Shown one piece after another: positions 1-7,211 of a DNA stretch of 64,000 nucleotides (positions within the stretch are counted from its first letter, which is position 1; every line of letters begins with the position of its first letter). The translations under genes were made by a program, and so were the position numbers. Where the stretch lies: NCBI GenBank assembly GCA_963728145.1, contig CAVSJA010000004.1:124001-188000 (forward strand). Direction: 5' to 3'. This stretch comes from CAVSJA01 sp963728145 (GTDB lineage Bacteria > Bacteroidota > Bacteroidia > Chitinophagales > Chitinophagaceae). Below the pieces are notes generated by a model. The model saw nothing but the letters and a program-made list of their open reading frames with translations. It searched no databases and was not told the origin of the DNA.

Positions 1-1
1 A

Positions 2-57
2 GTGTTCTACCGATCTGCTGTTCATCTGTTTTTCTGTTCACCTGTTCCTCTATCTTC
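2..57. repeat. Degenerate octamer array (CTGTTCNN)
   Basis: About seven 8-base units of the form CTGTTCNN, several degenerate, run from the window edge almost to the start of the HAD gene. It is the reverse complement of the GAACAGNN family seen at 7008-7205 and 30612-30835. The array may continue upstream of the window. Confidence 0.6.
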
Positions 58-63
58 GCCTTC

Positions 64-711
64 ATGCAAAAAGCATTTATTTTCGACCTCAATGGCACGA
101 TGATCAATGATATGGATTATCATGTAAAAGCATGGCATCGGATCTTCAATGACCATGGGGCGAATATTAGTCTTGAAAGAATGAAGGAAGAATGTTATGG
201 AAAGAACTTCGAAGTGATTGAAAGAGTGATGCCAGGCAAATTCTCTGAAAAAGAAAAAGAAAAGATGAGTTATTCGAAGGAGGAAGAGTACCAGCGTGAG
301 TTTCGGCCCTTTCTTCGATTGCTTCCGGGTCTCGATGAGTTTCTCGTTAATGCAAAACAGGCAGGTATCCCGATGGCGATAGGGTCGGCCGCAATTACTT
401 TCAATGTCGACTATGTGCTGGATGGGCTGGATATCCGCAACTATTTCAGTGCAATTGTTAGTGCAGATGATGTTACAAAGAGCAAACCGGATCCTGAAAC
501 TTTCCTGAAGTGTGCAATGCAATTGGGATTACCACCTGGCGATTGTATTGTTTTTGAAGATGCCCCAAAAGGTGTTGAAGCGGCATTGAACGCGGGAATG
601 AAGTGCGTTGTCATTACCTTACTGCATGAAGCGCATGAATTCAGTCGTTACCCTAATGTTGTAAGATTTGCGAAAGACTTTGTGGGGATGGAGTCTTGGT
701 TGATCGGTTGA
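64..711 (+). CDS. HAD-superfamily phosphatase, beta-phosphoglucomutase-like
   Basis: 215-residue cytoplasmic HAD hydrolase with a cap domain between motifs I and II, the size and layout of the beta-phosphoglucomutase/sugar-phosphatase subfamily. Motif I is FDLNGTM at residues 7-13, motif II includes GSAA near residue 104, motif III is SKPDPETF near residue 140 and motif IV is VFEDAPKGVEAA near residue 160. In most family members motif I reads DxDGT, where the second Asp acts as general acid/base; here that position is Asn, so catalysis may be altered. The substrate is not evident. Start is the first ATG after the octamer array; no clear Shine-Dalgarno. The stop codon lies inside the repeat array at 698-786. 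Convergent with araD. Confidence 0.85.
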   Translation: MQKAFIFDLNGTMINDMDYHVKAWHRIFNDHGANISLERMKEECYGKNFEVIERVMPGKFSEKEKEKMSYSKEEEYQREFRPFLRLLPGLDEFLVNAKQAGIPMAIGSAAITFNVDYVLDGLDIRNYFSAIVSADDVTKSKPDPETFLKCAMQLGLPPGDCIVFEDAPKGVEAALNAGMKCVVITLLHEAHEFSRYPNVVRFAKDFVGMESWLIG

Positions 712-786
712 TTGGTTTGGCCTGACGATTAAATTTTTCCGTATTTCATCCCCAATTCAATCAGTCAACCAATTAACCAATCAACT
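698..786. repeat. Inverted pair of GGTTGATT/AATCAACC octamers
   Basis: Left arm 698-721 has three units (GGTTGATC, GGTTGATT, GGTTTGGC). Right arm 763-786 has three units (AGTCAACC, AATTAACC, AATCAACT). The arms are complementary with a loop of about 40 bases. The left arm contains the TGA stop of the HAD gene and the right arm contains the stop of araD, so the element sits between convergent genes and may act as a bidirectional terminator. Confidence 0.7.
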
Positions 787-1485
787 CTGCTGCCCATAAT
801 ACGAATCCGGGCCATGCTTGCGCTCAAAATGTTTGCGGATCAGTGAATCTTTTAATTTCGGCGCAGCTTCATTTATCATTTTTGTGAGATAAGCCATCTT
901 GGCAATATTTTCCAACACTGCACTATTATATACTGCTTTCGCAGCAGTGGCTGCCCAGGTGAAGGGGGCATGATTTCCAACAAGGATCATTTCTACATCT
1001 TCATAACTAAATTTTCTTTGTTTAAGACATTCGATGATCTGGTTCCCCGTTTCATATTCATAATCGCCGGCAATCAGGGCATCGCTCATTGGCGCCGCAC
1101 AAGGAATATCGAATGTAGTATGATCGGCATGAGTGGTGCCATAGATTGGAATGTCGCGAAGGCTTTGAGCCCAGGCTGTGGCATAAGTGGAATGGGTATG
1201 CGAAATTCCACCGATCTTTTCCCATTTTTTATACAGTAATGCATGGGTTTTTGTATCTGACGAAGGTCTTAGAGAACCTTCAATCGTCTTTCCATCAAAA
1301 TCCACGATAACCATTTTGTCTGCGCTAAGCTCATTGTAAGGAACACCGCTTGGCTTGATAGCGAATACACCCATGTCCCGATCCGCGGCGCTTACATTTC
1401 CGAATGTGAATAGTACAAGCCCCAGTTCAGGAAGTTGCATGTTGGCTGCAAAAGCCTCATCTTTTATTCGTTTATACCTGCTCAT
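781..1485 (-). CDS. araD: L-ribulose-5-phosphate 4-epimerase
   Basis: 234 residues, the usual AraD length. The enzyme converts L-ribulose 5-phosphate to D-xylulose 5-phosphate, linking L-arabinose catabolism to the pentose phosphate pathway. Visible class II aldolase/AraD features: GNVSAADR followed by IKPSGVPY (residues about 29-50) for phosphate binding, HTHST near residue 97 and a later GNHAPF His near residue 170 as Zn ligands, and HADHTTFDIP. Cytoplasmic, no signal peptide. No araA or araB kinase/isomerase lies next to it; a sugar porter and a broken arabinofuranosidase lie 15 kb away (15773-18735), which fits arabinose use but not one operon. Confidence 0.93.
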   Translation of the reverse strand: MSRYKRIKDEAFAANMQLPELGLVLFTFGNVSAADRDMGVFAIKPSGVPYNELSADKMVIVDFDGKTIEGSLRPSSDTKTHALLYKKWEKIGGISHTHSTYATAWAQSLRDIPIYGTTHADHTTFDIPCAAPMSDALIAGDYEYETGNQIIECLKQRKFSYEDVEMILVGNHAPFTWAATAAKAVYNSAVLENIAKMAYLTKMINEAAPKLKDSLIRKHFERKHGPDSYYGQQS

Positions 1486-1560
1486 GAAAAAATTCCAGAG
1501 ATTTATTATTTAGCTGGCATTAAAGTAAGACTTAAATTTGAAATACGGGAAAACAAATAG

Positions 1561-1697
1561 GCAATAAGCAATAAGCAATAGGCAATAAGCAATAGGCAAT
1601 AAGCAATAGGCAATAAGCAATAGGCAATAAGCAATGGGCAATAAGCAATGGGCAATAAGCAATGGGCAATAAGCAATAGGCAATAAGCAATGGGCAA
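1561..1697. repeat. 19-unit GCAATRR heptamer array
   Basis: Nineteen consecutive 7-base units in perfect phase from 1561 to 1693, then a partial unit. After the first two units GCAATAA alternates with GCAATAG or GCAATGG, giving a 14-base higher-order period. One-sided (no inverted partner seen). It fills the spacer upstream of the DUF4440 gene and reads open on the minus strand as a periodic LPIAYC-type peptide, which is an artefact of the period. Confidence 0.9.
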
Positions 1698-1744
1698 GAT
1701 TCAATTTCGAAATTTCATTTCTAAACTCAGTATTAATAATCAGT

Positions 1745-2176
1745 ATGCGAAAAGTATTTAGTCTTTCATTATTGATTTTTATGACCAATATTGGATTTTC
1801 TCAATCTAAGGAAACAGTCGCTGTTCAAAATGCTGTTGAGCAATTAAAGAAAGCGATGATCGATGCGGATAAAGCCGCATTGGAAAAACTCACTGCCGAT
1901 GATCTCAGCTATGGTCATTCGAGTGGAAGAGTCGAAACCAGAACGGAGTTTATAGAATCGCTGGTCAGTGGTAAGTCGGACTTCTTAACCATGGACCTGG
2001 CCAATCAAACTGTGAAGGTTTCAGGCAACACTGCAATAGTCCGGCATAATCTTTCCGGAAATATCAATGATAATGGAACTCCGGGTACAGTTAAAATAAT
2101 TGTGATGCTTGTATGGGTGAAGCAAGGGAAGCAGTGGAAATTGCTGGGGAGACAGGCGGTGAGACCGCCTGCTTGA
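1745..2176 (+). CDS. Secreted DUF4440/SnoaL-like (NTF2 fold) protein
   Basis: 143 residues beginning with a cleavable signal peptide (hydrophobic LSLLIFMTNIGFS, cleavage near residue 19). The rest matches the DUF4440/NTF2-like pattern: an N-terminal helix with DADKAALEKLTADDLSY, then strands with GNTAIVRH and a final KQWKLLGRQAV strand. Family members are small cone-shaped domains with no shared reaction; function here is unknown, probably periplasmic. Single gene between the heptamer array and a nonamer array. Start chosen because it gives a complete signal peptide. Confidence 0.75.
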   Translation: MRKVFSLSLLIFMTNIGFSQSKETVAVQNAVEQLKKAMIDADKAALEKLTADDLSYGHSSGRVETRTEFIESLVSGKSDFLTMDLANQTVKVSGNTAIVRHNLSGNINDNGTPGTVKIIVMLVWVKQGKQWKLLGRQAVRPPA

Positions 2177-2180
2177 GAAG

Positions 2181-2345
2181 GTTGATGGGGTTGATGGAGG
2201 TTGACAAGGTTGACAAGGTTGACAAGGTAAATAGATTAGCAATTTGATAAAATATTTATTTGACCAGTGGCCAAACCAAGTCGCCTAGATTTTGCGATCT
2301 TCCTTGTTAACCTCATCAACCCATCACTCAACCCCATCAACCAAA
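2181..2345. repeat. Inverted pair of GTTGACAAG-type nonamers
   Basis: Left arm 2181-2226: GTTGATGGG, GTTGATGGA, then three perfect GTTGACAAG units. Right arm about 2303-2343 carries the complementary sense (CTTGTTAAC, CTCATCAAC and CATCAACC repeats). The right arm overlaps the stop codon of the trehalase gene. Spacer between arms is about 75 bases without an ORF. Located between convergent genes. Confidence 0.65.
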
Positions 2346-3842
2346 ACTCTCATCCCGCGCCATTCGTAAATAAACTCCATTCGTCCATCCAAATCCATCT
2401 TGATTTGGATAATTGCCTCCACCGGCTTTGATGCTTGTGTCAAGGACATTGTATTTCTCCATCATTTTTCCGGTTTCAGCATAAACTCTATTGCAGGTTT
2501 GAATCCAGCGTTCACGAACTTTTGAAGCCAGTTCCTTAAATCTGTACTCTAATAAACCTTTATAAGCCATCCAATGAAGAGGAGCCCATCCATTGGGTGC
2601 GTCCCATTGTTGTCCGCTCCTGGTCAGTGTTGTTACCAATCCGCCTTCAGCGAGAAAATCTTTTTCTAAAATATCGGCAACCTTCTTTGCCTGCCCGGGT
2701 GTGGATACCCGGAGGAAAAGAGGAAATACGGCAGCAAGCGTAAAACGATCGGTTTGTTTTTTATCTACGAAATGGTAGTCGAAATAAAATCCTTTTGCTT
2801 CATTCCAGAAATATTGTTGAATTGCAGAATGTCTTTTGTTCGTTGCGACCTGGAATTGTTTCACTTTTTGTACATCTTTTCTTGATGTATAAATTTTCAG
2901 CAATGTCTCTTCCAAATGCAAGAGCAAACAATTCAGGTCTACCGGAATGATATCGGCTGCTTCAATGGTTTCCATTTTCATTGGATCGCGTAACCAACGG
3001 CTGCTGAAATCCCAACCTGATTCGCAGGCTGACCGCAAATGCCTTTGCACAATTTCCAAAGGCCGGTCGGATCGTTTGGCGATATTGCTGTCTTCAAAAA
3101 ATGCTTCTGGTCTTGCATAATCTTTATCATCCCAATAGCGGTTGAGAACTGCCCCATCACCTAAACGTAAGACTCGTCGGTGCCTATTATTTCTCATGGT
3201 TAATTTGTCCGCTCCATCCATCCAGAATGCATATTCCTTTTCAAGTTGAGGAAGATAGGTTGACAGAATTTGTTCGCCTTTAACCTCTGCAAGTAATTCC
3301 ACCATTAAAACAAAAAATGGAGGTTGAGATCGACCAATAAAATAACTGCGATTTCCATTCGGAATAAAGCCCAACTCATCAATGAGATAAGCGAAATTGT
3401 CAACCATCGATTGAATCAATTCATTTTGACCCGAAACCTGTAATCCCAGTAAAGTAAAATAGCTGTCCCAATAAAAAACTTCACGAAATCTTCCACCCGG
3501 CACGATATAGGGATGGGGCAATGGTATGAGTGTGCCACCATGAACCTGCGGAGTTCTTTTCAGTACCGTCCACAATTCTTCGAGATGTTGAATGATCGGT
3601 TTTTGTGCAGACAGATAATCGCTCGATAGCTCAGGGGGAAATGTAAAATGTGTGGTCAGAAAAAGATTCAGATCAAAATCCGGTGCCCTGCATGATTTTT
3701 CATATTCTATCAACAACGCATCTGTTTCAAGGCGTGGCGTGGCATCCACAAAATATTTAGAATCCGGGAAGATTTTTTGGGATTGCACTTTCGTGAACAA
3801 TTCGCCAAGTGATTCAATTAAAAAGATTTTTTCCGCCGGCAT
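2337..3842 (-). CDS. Trehalase, GH37, cytoplasmic type
   Basis: 501 residues; hydrolyses alpha,alpha-trehalose to two glucose. Both trehalase signatures are present: PGGRFREVFYWD at residues 115-126 and QWDAPNGWAP at residues 412-421. The catalytic Asp is probably in ESGWDFSSRW and the catalytic Glu in MMEKYNVLD near residue 462; a glycine-rich GGGNYPNQ stretch follows, as in the family. No signal peptide is seen, so it resembles TreF more than periplasmic TreA. Monocistronic on the minus strand, flanked by a heptamer array on its 5' side and a nonamer array at its stop. Confidence 0.93.
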   Translation of the reverse strand: MPAEKIFLIESLGELFTKVQSQKIFPDSKYFVDATPRLETDALLIEYEKSCRAPDFDLNLFLTTHFTFPPELSSDYLSAQKPIIQHLEELWTVLKRTPQVHGGTLIPLPHPYIVPGGRFREVFYWDSYFTLLGLQVSGQNELIQSMVDNFAYLIDELGFIPNGNRSYFIGRSQPPFFVLMVELLAEVKGEQILSTYLPQLEKEYAFWMDGADKLTMRNNRHRRVLRLGDGAVLNRYWDDKDYARPEAFFEDSNIAKRSDRPLEIVQRHLRSACESGWDFSSRWLRDPMKMETIEAADIIPVDLNCLLLHLEETLLKIYTSRKDVQKVKQFQVATNKRHSAIQQYFWNEAKGFYFDYHFVDKKQTDRFTLAAVFPLFLRVSTPGQAKKVADILEKDFLAEGGLVTTLTRSGQQWDAPNGWAPLHWMAYKGLLEYRFKELASKVRERWIQTCNRVYAETGKMMEKYNVLDTSIKAGGGNYPNQDGFGWTNGVYLRMARDESFG

Positions 3843-3872
3843 CTGGAAGTATATGCAAAATCATAGCCAGAG

Positions 3873-4020
3873 TCAATGGGCAATGGGCAATGGGCAATAG
3901 GCAATGGGCAAGGGGCAATGGGCAATAGGCAATAGGCAATGGACAATAGGCAATGGGCAAACCAAAAAATGCTGTCAGCAATTTTTTGCCTATTGCTAAT
4001 TGCCAATTGCCTATTGCTAT
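3873..4020. repeat. Inverted pair of GCAATRR heptamer arrays
   Basis: Left arm 3873-3956 has twelve heptamers, mostly GCAATGG or GCAATAG. Right arm 3986-4020 has five heptamers in the opposite sense (TTGCCTA, TTGCTAA, TTGCCAA, TTGCCTA, TTGCTAT). The right arm overlaps the stop codon of the LytTR regulator gene. The short central segment contains GCTGTCAGCA, itself nearly palindromic. Lies between two minus-strand genes, 3' of the regulator and 5' of trehalase. Confidence 0.85.
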
Positions 4021-4793
4021 TTCCCCATCCACTTCTTAAAGTCCGTAACTTTTTCTCTGCTTACCAGCGCTTCTTTGTCAACAGCGGGTTTCAGGTGAAG
4101 AATTAATCGGTTACCGAAATAATCGTGGATCTGATCGACACTGGCGATGCTTACATAAAAAGAACGGCTGATTCGGAAATATTTTTCGGGGTCGAGCATT
4201 TCTTCCAGCTCATCCATGGTGTAGTCAACCACAAATTTTTTGTTGTCTCCAGTTTTGAAAAAGTTCAGGCGTCCGTCGCTATAGAAGTAGGCGATATCAT
4301 CCACTTCAATGCTAACCAGCTTCTGCGCATTTTTAACAAGGAATCGTTTCCTGTATTCTTTGGGTTGAAGTTTTTGTTGTAGTTCTTTCACGAGGCTTTC
4401 TACATTTAGCGCAGCCTGGGTTCCGTTGCCATAATGTTTTTTCAACTGGCGATATTTTTCCAGGGCAGCTTCCAGGTCTTCCTTCTGTATCGGTTTGAGC
4501 AGGTAGTCTGCACTATTCACCTTGAATGCCTTGATCGCATATTCATCATATGATGTGGTGAAGATGACTGTGCTCTTTACTTCGGTTCTTTCAAATATTT
4601 CAAAGCTTTGGCCATCTGCCAATTCAATATCCATCAGTATCAGGTCGGGAGTTTCATTTTTCTCCAACCAATCCACCGAGGATTGAATACTATGGGTAAC
4701 ACCTACCACTTCTGCCGAATCATCGACACTGGCCAATACTTTCTGAAGTTTTTTTACTGCCAGGTCTTCGTCTTCAACAATAAGTATTTTCAT
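4017..4793 (-). CDS. LytTR-family response regulator
   Basis: 258 residues. Receiver domain at residues 1-120 with acidic pocket EDED at 7-10, phospho-acceptor Asp55 in LILMDIELADG, TSYDEYAIKAF and LLKPIQ (the conserved Lys). LytTR DNA-binding domain at about 150-255 with KNAQKLVSIEVDDIAYF, RISRSFYVS and a strand near the end. It should be phosphorylated by one or both LytS-type kinases encoded directly upstream (36-base gap), acting as a transcription factor. Target genes are not evident. Last gene of the minus-strand signalling block. Confidence 0.93.
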   Translation of the reverse strand: MKILIVEDEDLAVKKLQKVLASVDDSAEVVGVTHSIQSSVDWLEKNETPDLILMDIELADGQSFEIFERTEVKSTVIFTTSYDEYAIKAFKVNSADYLLKPIQKEDLEAALEKYRQLKKHYGNGTQAALNVESLVKELQQKLQPKEYRKRFLVKNAQKLVSIEVDDIAYFYSDGRLNFFKTGDNKKFVVDYTMDELEEMLDPEKYFRISRSFYVSIASVDQIHDYFGNRLILHLKPAVDKEALVSREKVTDFKKWMGK

Positions 4794-4829
4794 AATTCAT
4801 GTTTTACTGATGACCAAATATTATAAGAA

Positions 4830-5870
4830 TTAATTTGACTTGATCAATGGAACGATAACGCTAAAATCCCTATCATCTTCCCTGATGATCACATCGGGTT
4901 GATTCAACAATTTGTATTTATTTTTTATGTTCGTCAATCCAACCCTGGTCGAATTTACTTTCAATTTCTTCTTTTGAAGGTTATTCGTTACCAACAAGCG
5001 CCCTGTTTCAGTTGTGCCGATCAGGATCTGGAGCGGTGATTCTTTGAGAATATTGTTATGTTTCACTGCATTTTCCACCAGCAATTGCAGGGTCAGGGGC
5101 GGGATCAGGAAATTCATAAATGCATCCTCTACTTCAATCTGCATATCGATCCCATCATTATACCTTGTTTTTAAAAGGTGATAATAAGATTTGATGAATT
5201 GCAATTCAGAAGCGACCGTAGTCAATCCATCTTCATTATTCCTTAATAAATACCGGTACACCTTGCTCATTTCGTCAAGGAATTTTTCTGCTTTGGGAGG
5301 ATCTTCATCGATAAGGGTGGATAAGGAATTAAGACTATTGAACAAAAAGTGCGGATTCACCTGGCTTTTCAAACTTTCAAATTCTGTCTGGAGATTTTCT
5401 TTCTGCAGCTTTTCTTTTTCTTCCAGGCTAACCTTCCATTGTTTGTACGTGTAACTGGTGTACCAGCTCAGCGTGGCAATAAAGGTAAGGATCATTACCA
5501 CACCGATCGCCCAAAGCAATTTCTCGATTTCCAATTCATATCCTGCGATATTAAACAAATCAAACAACAAAAAATCCTTGGTGACGCTGGTAGTTATCAC
5601 TCCAAAATGTACGAATGTGAGGATGAAGGTTCGCTTTGACGTTTGTTTATATTCGGGATATTTTGCCTGAACAATTGAAACCAGTGTAACGTGAAAATAC
5701 CAGAAGGCCAATCCAAAGATCATAATTAAAGGATAGGAAATCATCAGCACATCCGCATCAAGAAAACGATTACCGAACATCAGGTAGTTTTGGGCAACAC
5801 AAATGCATGGCATCACGGTAAGGAAACTTATCCATTCTACTTTTGTCGGTTTATATAATTTCATTTTCAA
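4830..5870 (-). CDS. LytS-type sensor histidine kinase (second copy)
   Basis: 346 residues. Four predicted membrane segments (about 12-30, 42-65, 80-100, 118-138), a short coiled coil (145-170), then the His_kinase (PF06580) region with His174 in VNPHFLFNSLNSL and an RYLLRNNE motif. The HATPase part has LLVENAVKHN (N box) and a shortened glycine region ending in a hydrophobic strand. The start codon overlaps the stop of the upstream kinase by 4 bases, so translation is probably coupled. It is a close paralogue of that upstream kinase. Predicted partner is the LytTR regulator downstream. The sensed signal is unknown. Confidence 0.92.
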   Translation of the reverse strand: MKMKLYKPTKVEWISFLTVMPCICVAQNYLMFGNRFLDADVLMISYPLIMIFGLAFWYFHVTLVSIVQAKYPEYKQTSKRTFILTFVHFGVITTSVTKDFLLFDLFNIAGYELEIEKLLWAIGVVMILTFIATLSWYTSYTYKQWKVSLEEKEKLQKENLQTEFESLKSQVNPHFLFNSLNSLSTLIDEDPPKAEKFLDEMSKVYRYLLRNNEDGLTTVASELQFIKSYYHLLKTRYNDGIDMQIEVEDAFMNFLIPPLTLQLLVENAVKHNNILKESPLQILIGTTETGRLLVTNNLQKKKLKVNSTRVGLTNIKNKYKLLNQPDVIIREDDRDFSVIVPLIKSN

Positions 5871-6901
5871 TTGTTGATAAGTGGTACGGTTACAATAAAC
5901 TCTTTTCCGGTTTCCCGAACATCAATTTCAGGCTGATTTAACAGTTTATACTTGCTCTTGATATTGTTCAATCCAATCTTGGTGGATGGCAGTTTTACTA
6001 CTTTAGGTTGCAGGCAATTCTTTACGTGTAGTTTGCCATCATTGATTGCGATGATATCGATTTGCAGCGGCTGTTCTTTCAATATCACGTTATGTTTTAC
6101 TGCATTTTCAATTAACAATTGTAGCGTGAGTGGTGGAATTTGTGCATTCATGCAAGCTGCGTCCACATTGATACGAATATCTATCCCATCACCATATCTT
6201 GTCTTGAGCAAATGAAAATAAGAGCGAACGAATTGCAACTCTGCAGTGAGGGTTGTCAATCCCTCTTCATTATTTCTGAGCAGGTAACGATAGACCTTAC
6301 TCATTTCATCCAGAAATTTACTCGCCATCTTTGGATCCTCGCTGATCAATGAGCTCAATGAGTTCAAGCTATTGAAAAGGAAATGCGGATTGACCTGATC
6401 CTTTAGTCCATCCAATCTGCTTTGAAGTGTAACTTTTTTTAACTGTTCGGATTCCGATAGCGTATCCTGCCATTGAACGATCGTACTTGCGCCTTCGTTC
6501 ATTACAGTACCGATGATATTCAGAATTAAACTGATCAGCAAAGCCCAACGATAGTTTGCGGTGATCAATTCATAATCCATGAAATGGATATAATCATATC
6601 CCCAAAAAAGGATTGTTATTACAGAAGCAGTAACAATAAAGGCCGTCGCCACCAGGTAAAAACCTCTTTTCAATGCATCTCTTCTGTGTGGAAGTCTGCC
6701 ACGTATTGCTATTGCGAAAAGAGAAATAAGTTTATACATCACAAATGAAACGGCAAGAAAGATCAGCGTAGATTTCAGGAAGACCGGTAGCTCGGTAAAA
6801 TACCTTTTCCCGAATAAGAGGTAGTTTATTACCAACACATAGGGAGGCATGATAAACATTGCAATCCGCGTATCGTGCTTACTGTATTCAGGAACCTTCA
6901 T
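5867..6901 (-). CDS. LytS-type sensor histidine kinase (first copy)
   Basis: 344 residues with the same plan as its neighbour: four membrane segments in the first 135 residues, a coiled linker, His173 in VNPHFLFNSLNSL, RYLLRNNEEGLTTL, LLIENAVKHN and a C-terminal LNNIKSKYKLLNQPE strand-helix shared almost exactly with the second copy. The membrane parts are far more diverged than the kinase parts, suggesting that signal input changed after duplication. ATGA overlap with the second copy. The 310-base region upstream holds only an octamer array pair. Confidence 0.92.
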   Translation of the reverse strand: MKVPEYSKHDTRIAMFIMPPYVLVINYLLFGKRYFTELPVFLKSTLIFLAVSFVMYKLISLFAIAIRGRLPHRRDALKRGFYLVATAFIVTASVITILFWGYDYIHFMDYELITANYRWALLISLILNIIGTVMNEGASTIVQWQDTLSESEQLKKVTLQSRLDGLKDQVNPHFLFNSLNSLSSLISEDPKMASKFLDEMSKVYRYLLRNNEEGLTTLTAELQFVRSYFHLLKTRYGDGIDIRINVDAACMNAQIPPLTLQLLIENAVKHNVILKEQPLQIDIIAINDGKLHVKNCLQPKVVKLPSTKIGLNNIKSKYKLLNQPEIDVRETGKEFIVTVPLINN

Positions 6902-7007
6902 AATTATTATTACTAGCTCATTCTAAATTAGTTAAAGACCCCCAAAAAAAAATCCTCTGCTGGGTGGATTGAGGTTTCGGCAGGATGAACTGTCGGGGAG
7001 CCGGTTT

Positions 7008-7205
7008 GAACAGCAGAACAGAAGAACAGCAGAACAGATGAACAGAAGAACAGAGGAACAGCAGAATGTAAAAACCTCAGAGGCTACCGATTCCTTGGCA
7101 CTTGTTCTAGTGCTCTACTGTTCTAATGCTCTTCTGTTCTACTGATCTACTGATCTACTGTTCTGCTGTTCTGCTGTTCTTCTGTTCTTCTGTTCTTCTG
7201 TTCTG
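7008..7205. repeat. Inverted pair of GAACAGNN octamer arrays
   Basis: Left arm 7008-7063: seven perfect-phase octamers GAACAGNN. Right arm 7102-7205: thirteen octamers in the opposite sense (CTGTTCNN, with four degenerate units). The loop is about 38 bases. The right arm ends 6 bases before the stop codon of the propeller kinase. The arms could form a stem of over 50 bp in several registers. This fills the spacer of about 310 bases between 6902 and 7211; nothing else is seen there. Confidence 0.9.
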
Positions 7206-7211
7206 TATTTC

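Noticed and set aside
1506..1788. ORFs on the minus strand through the GCAATRR array
   Set aside because: The peptide is a 7-residue periodic LPIAYC-type sequence produced by a heptamer read in all frames; no start signal or family.
3814..4032. Minus-strand ORFs across the array between trehalase and the LytTR gene
   Set aside because: Same periodic hydrophobic peptide from the heptamer array, overlapping real gene ends.
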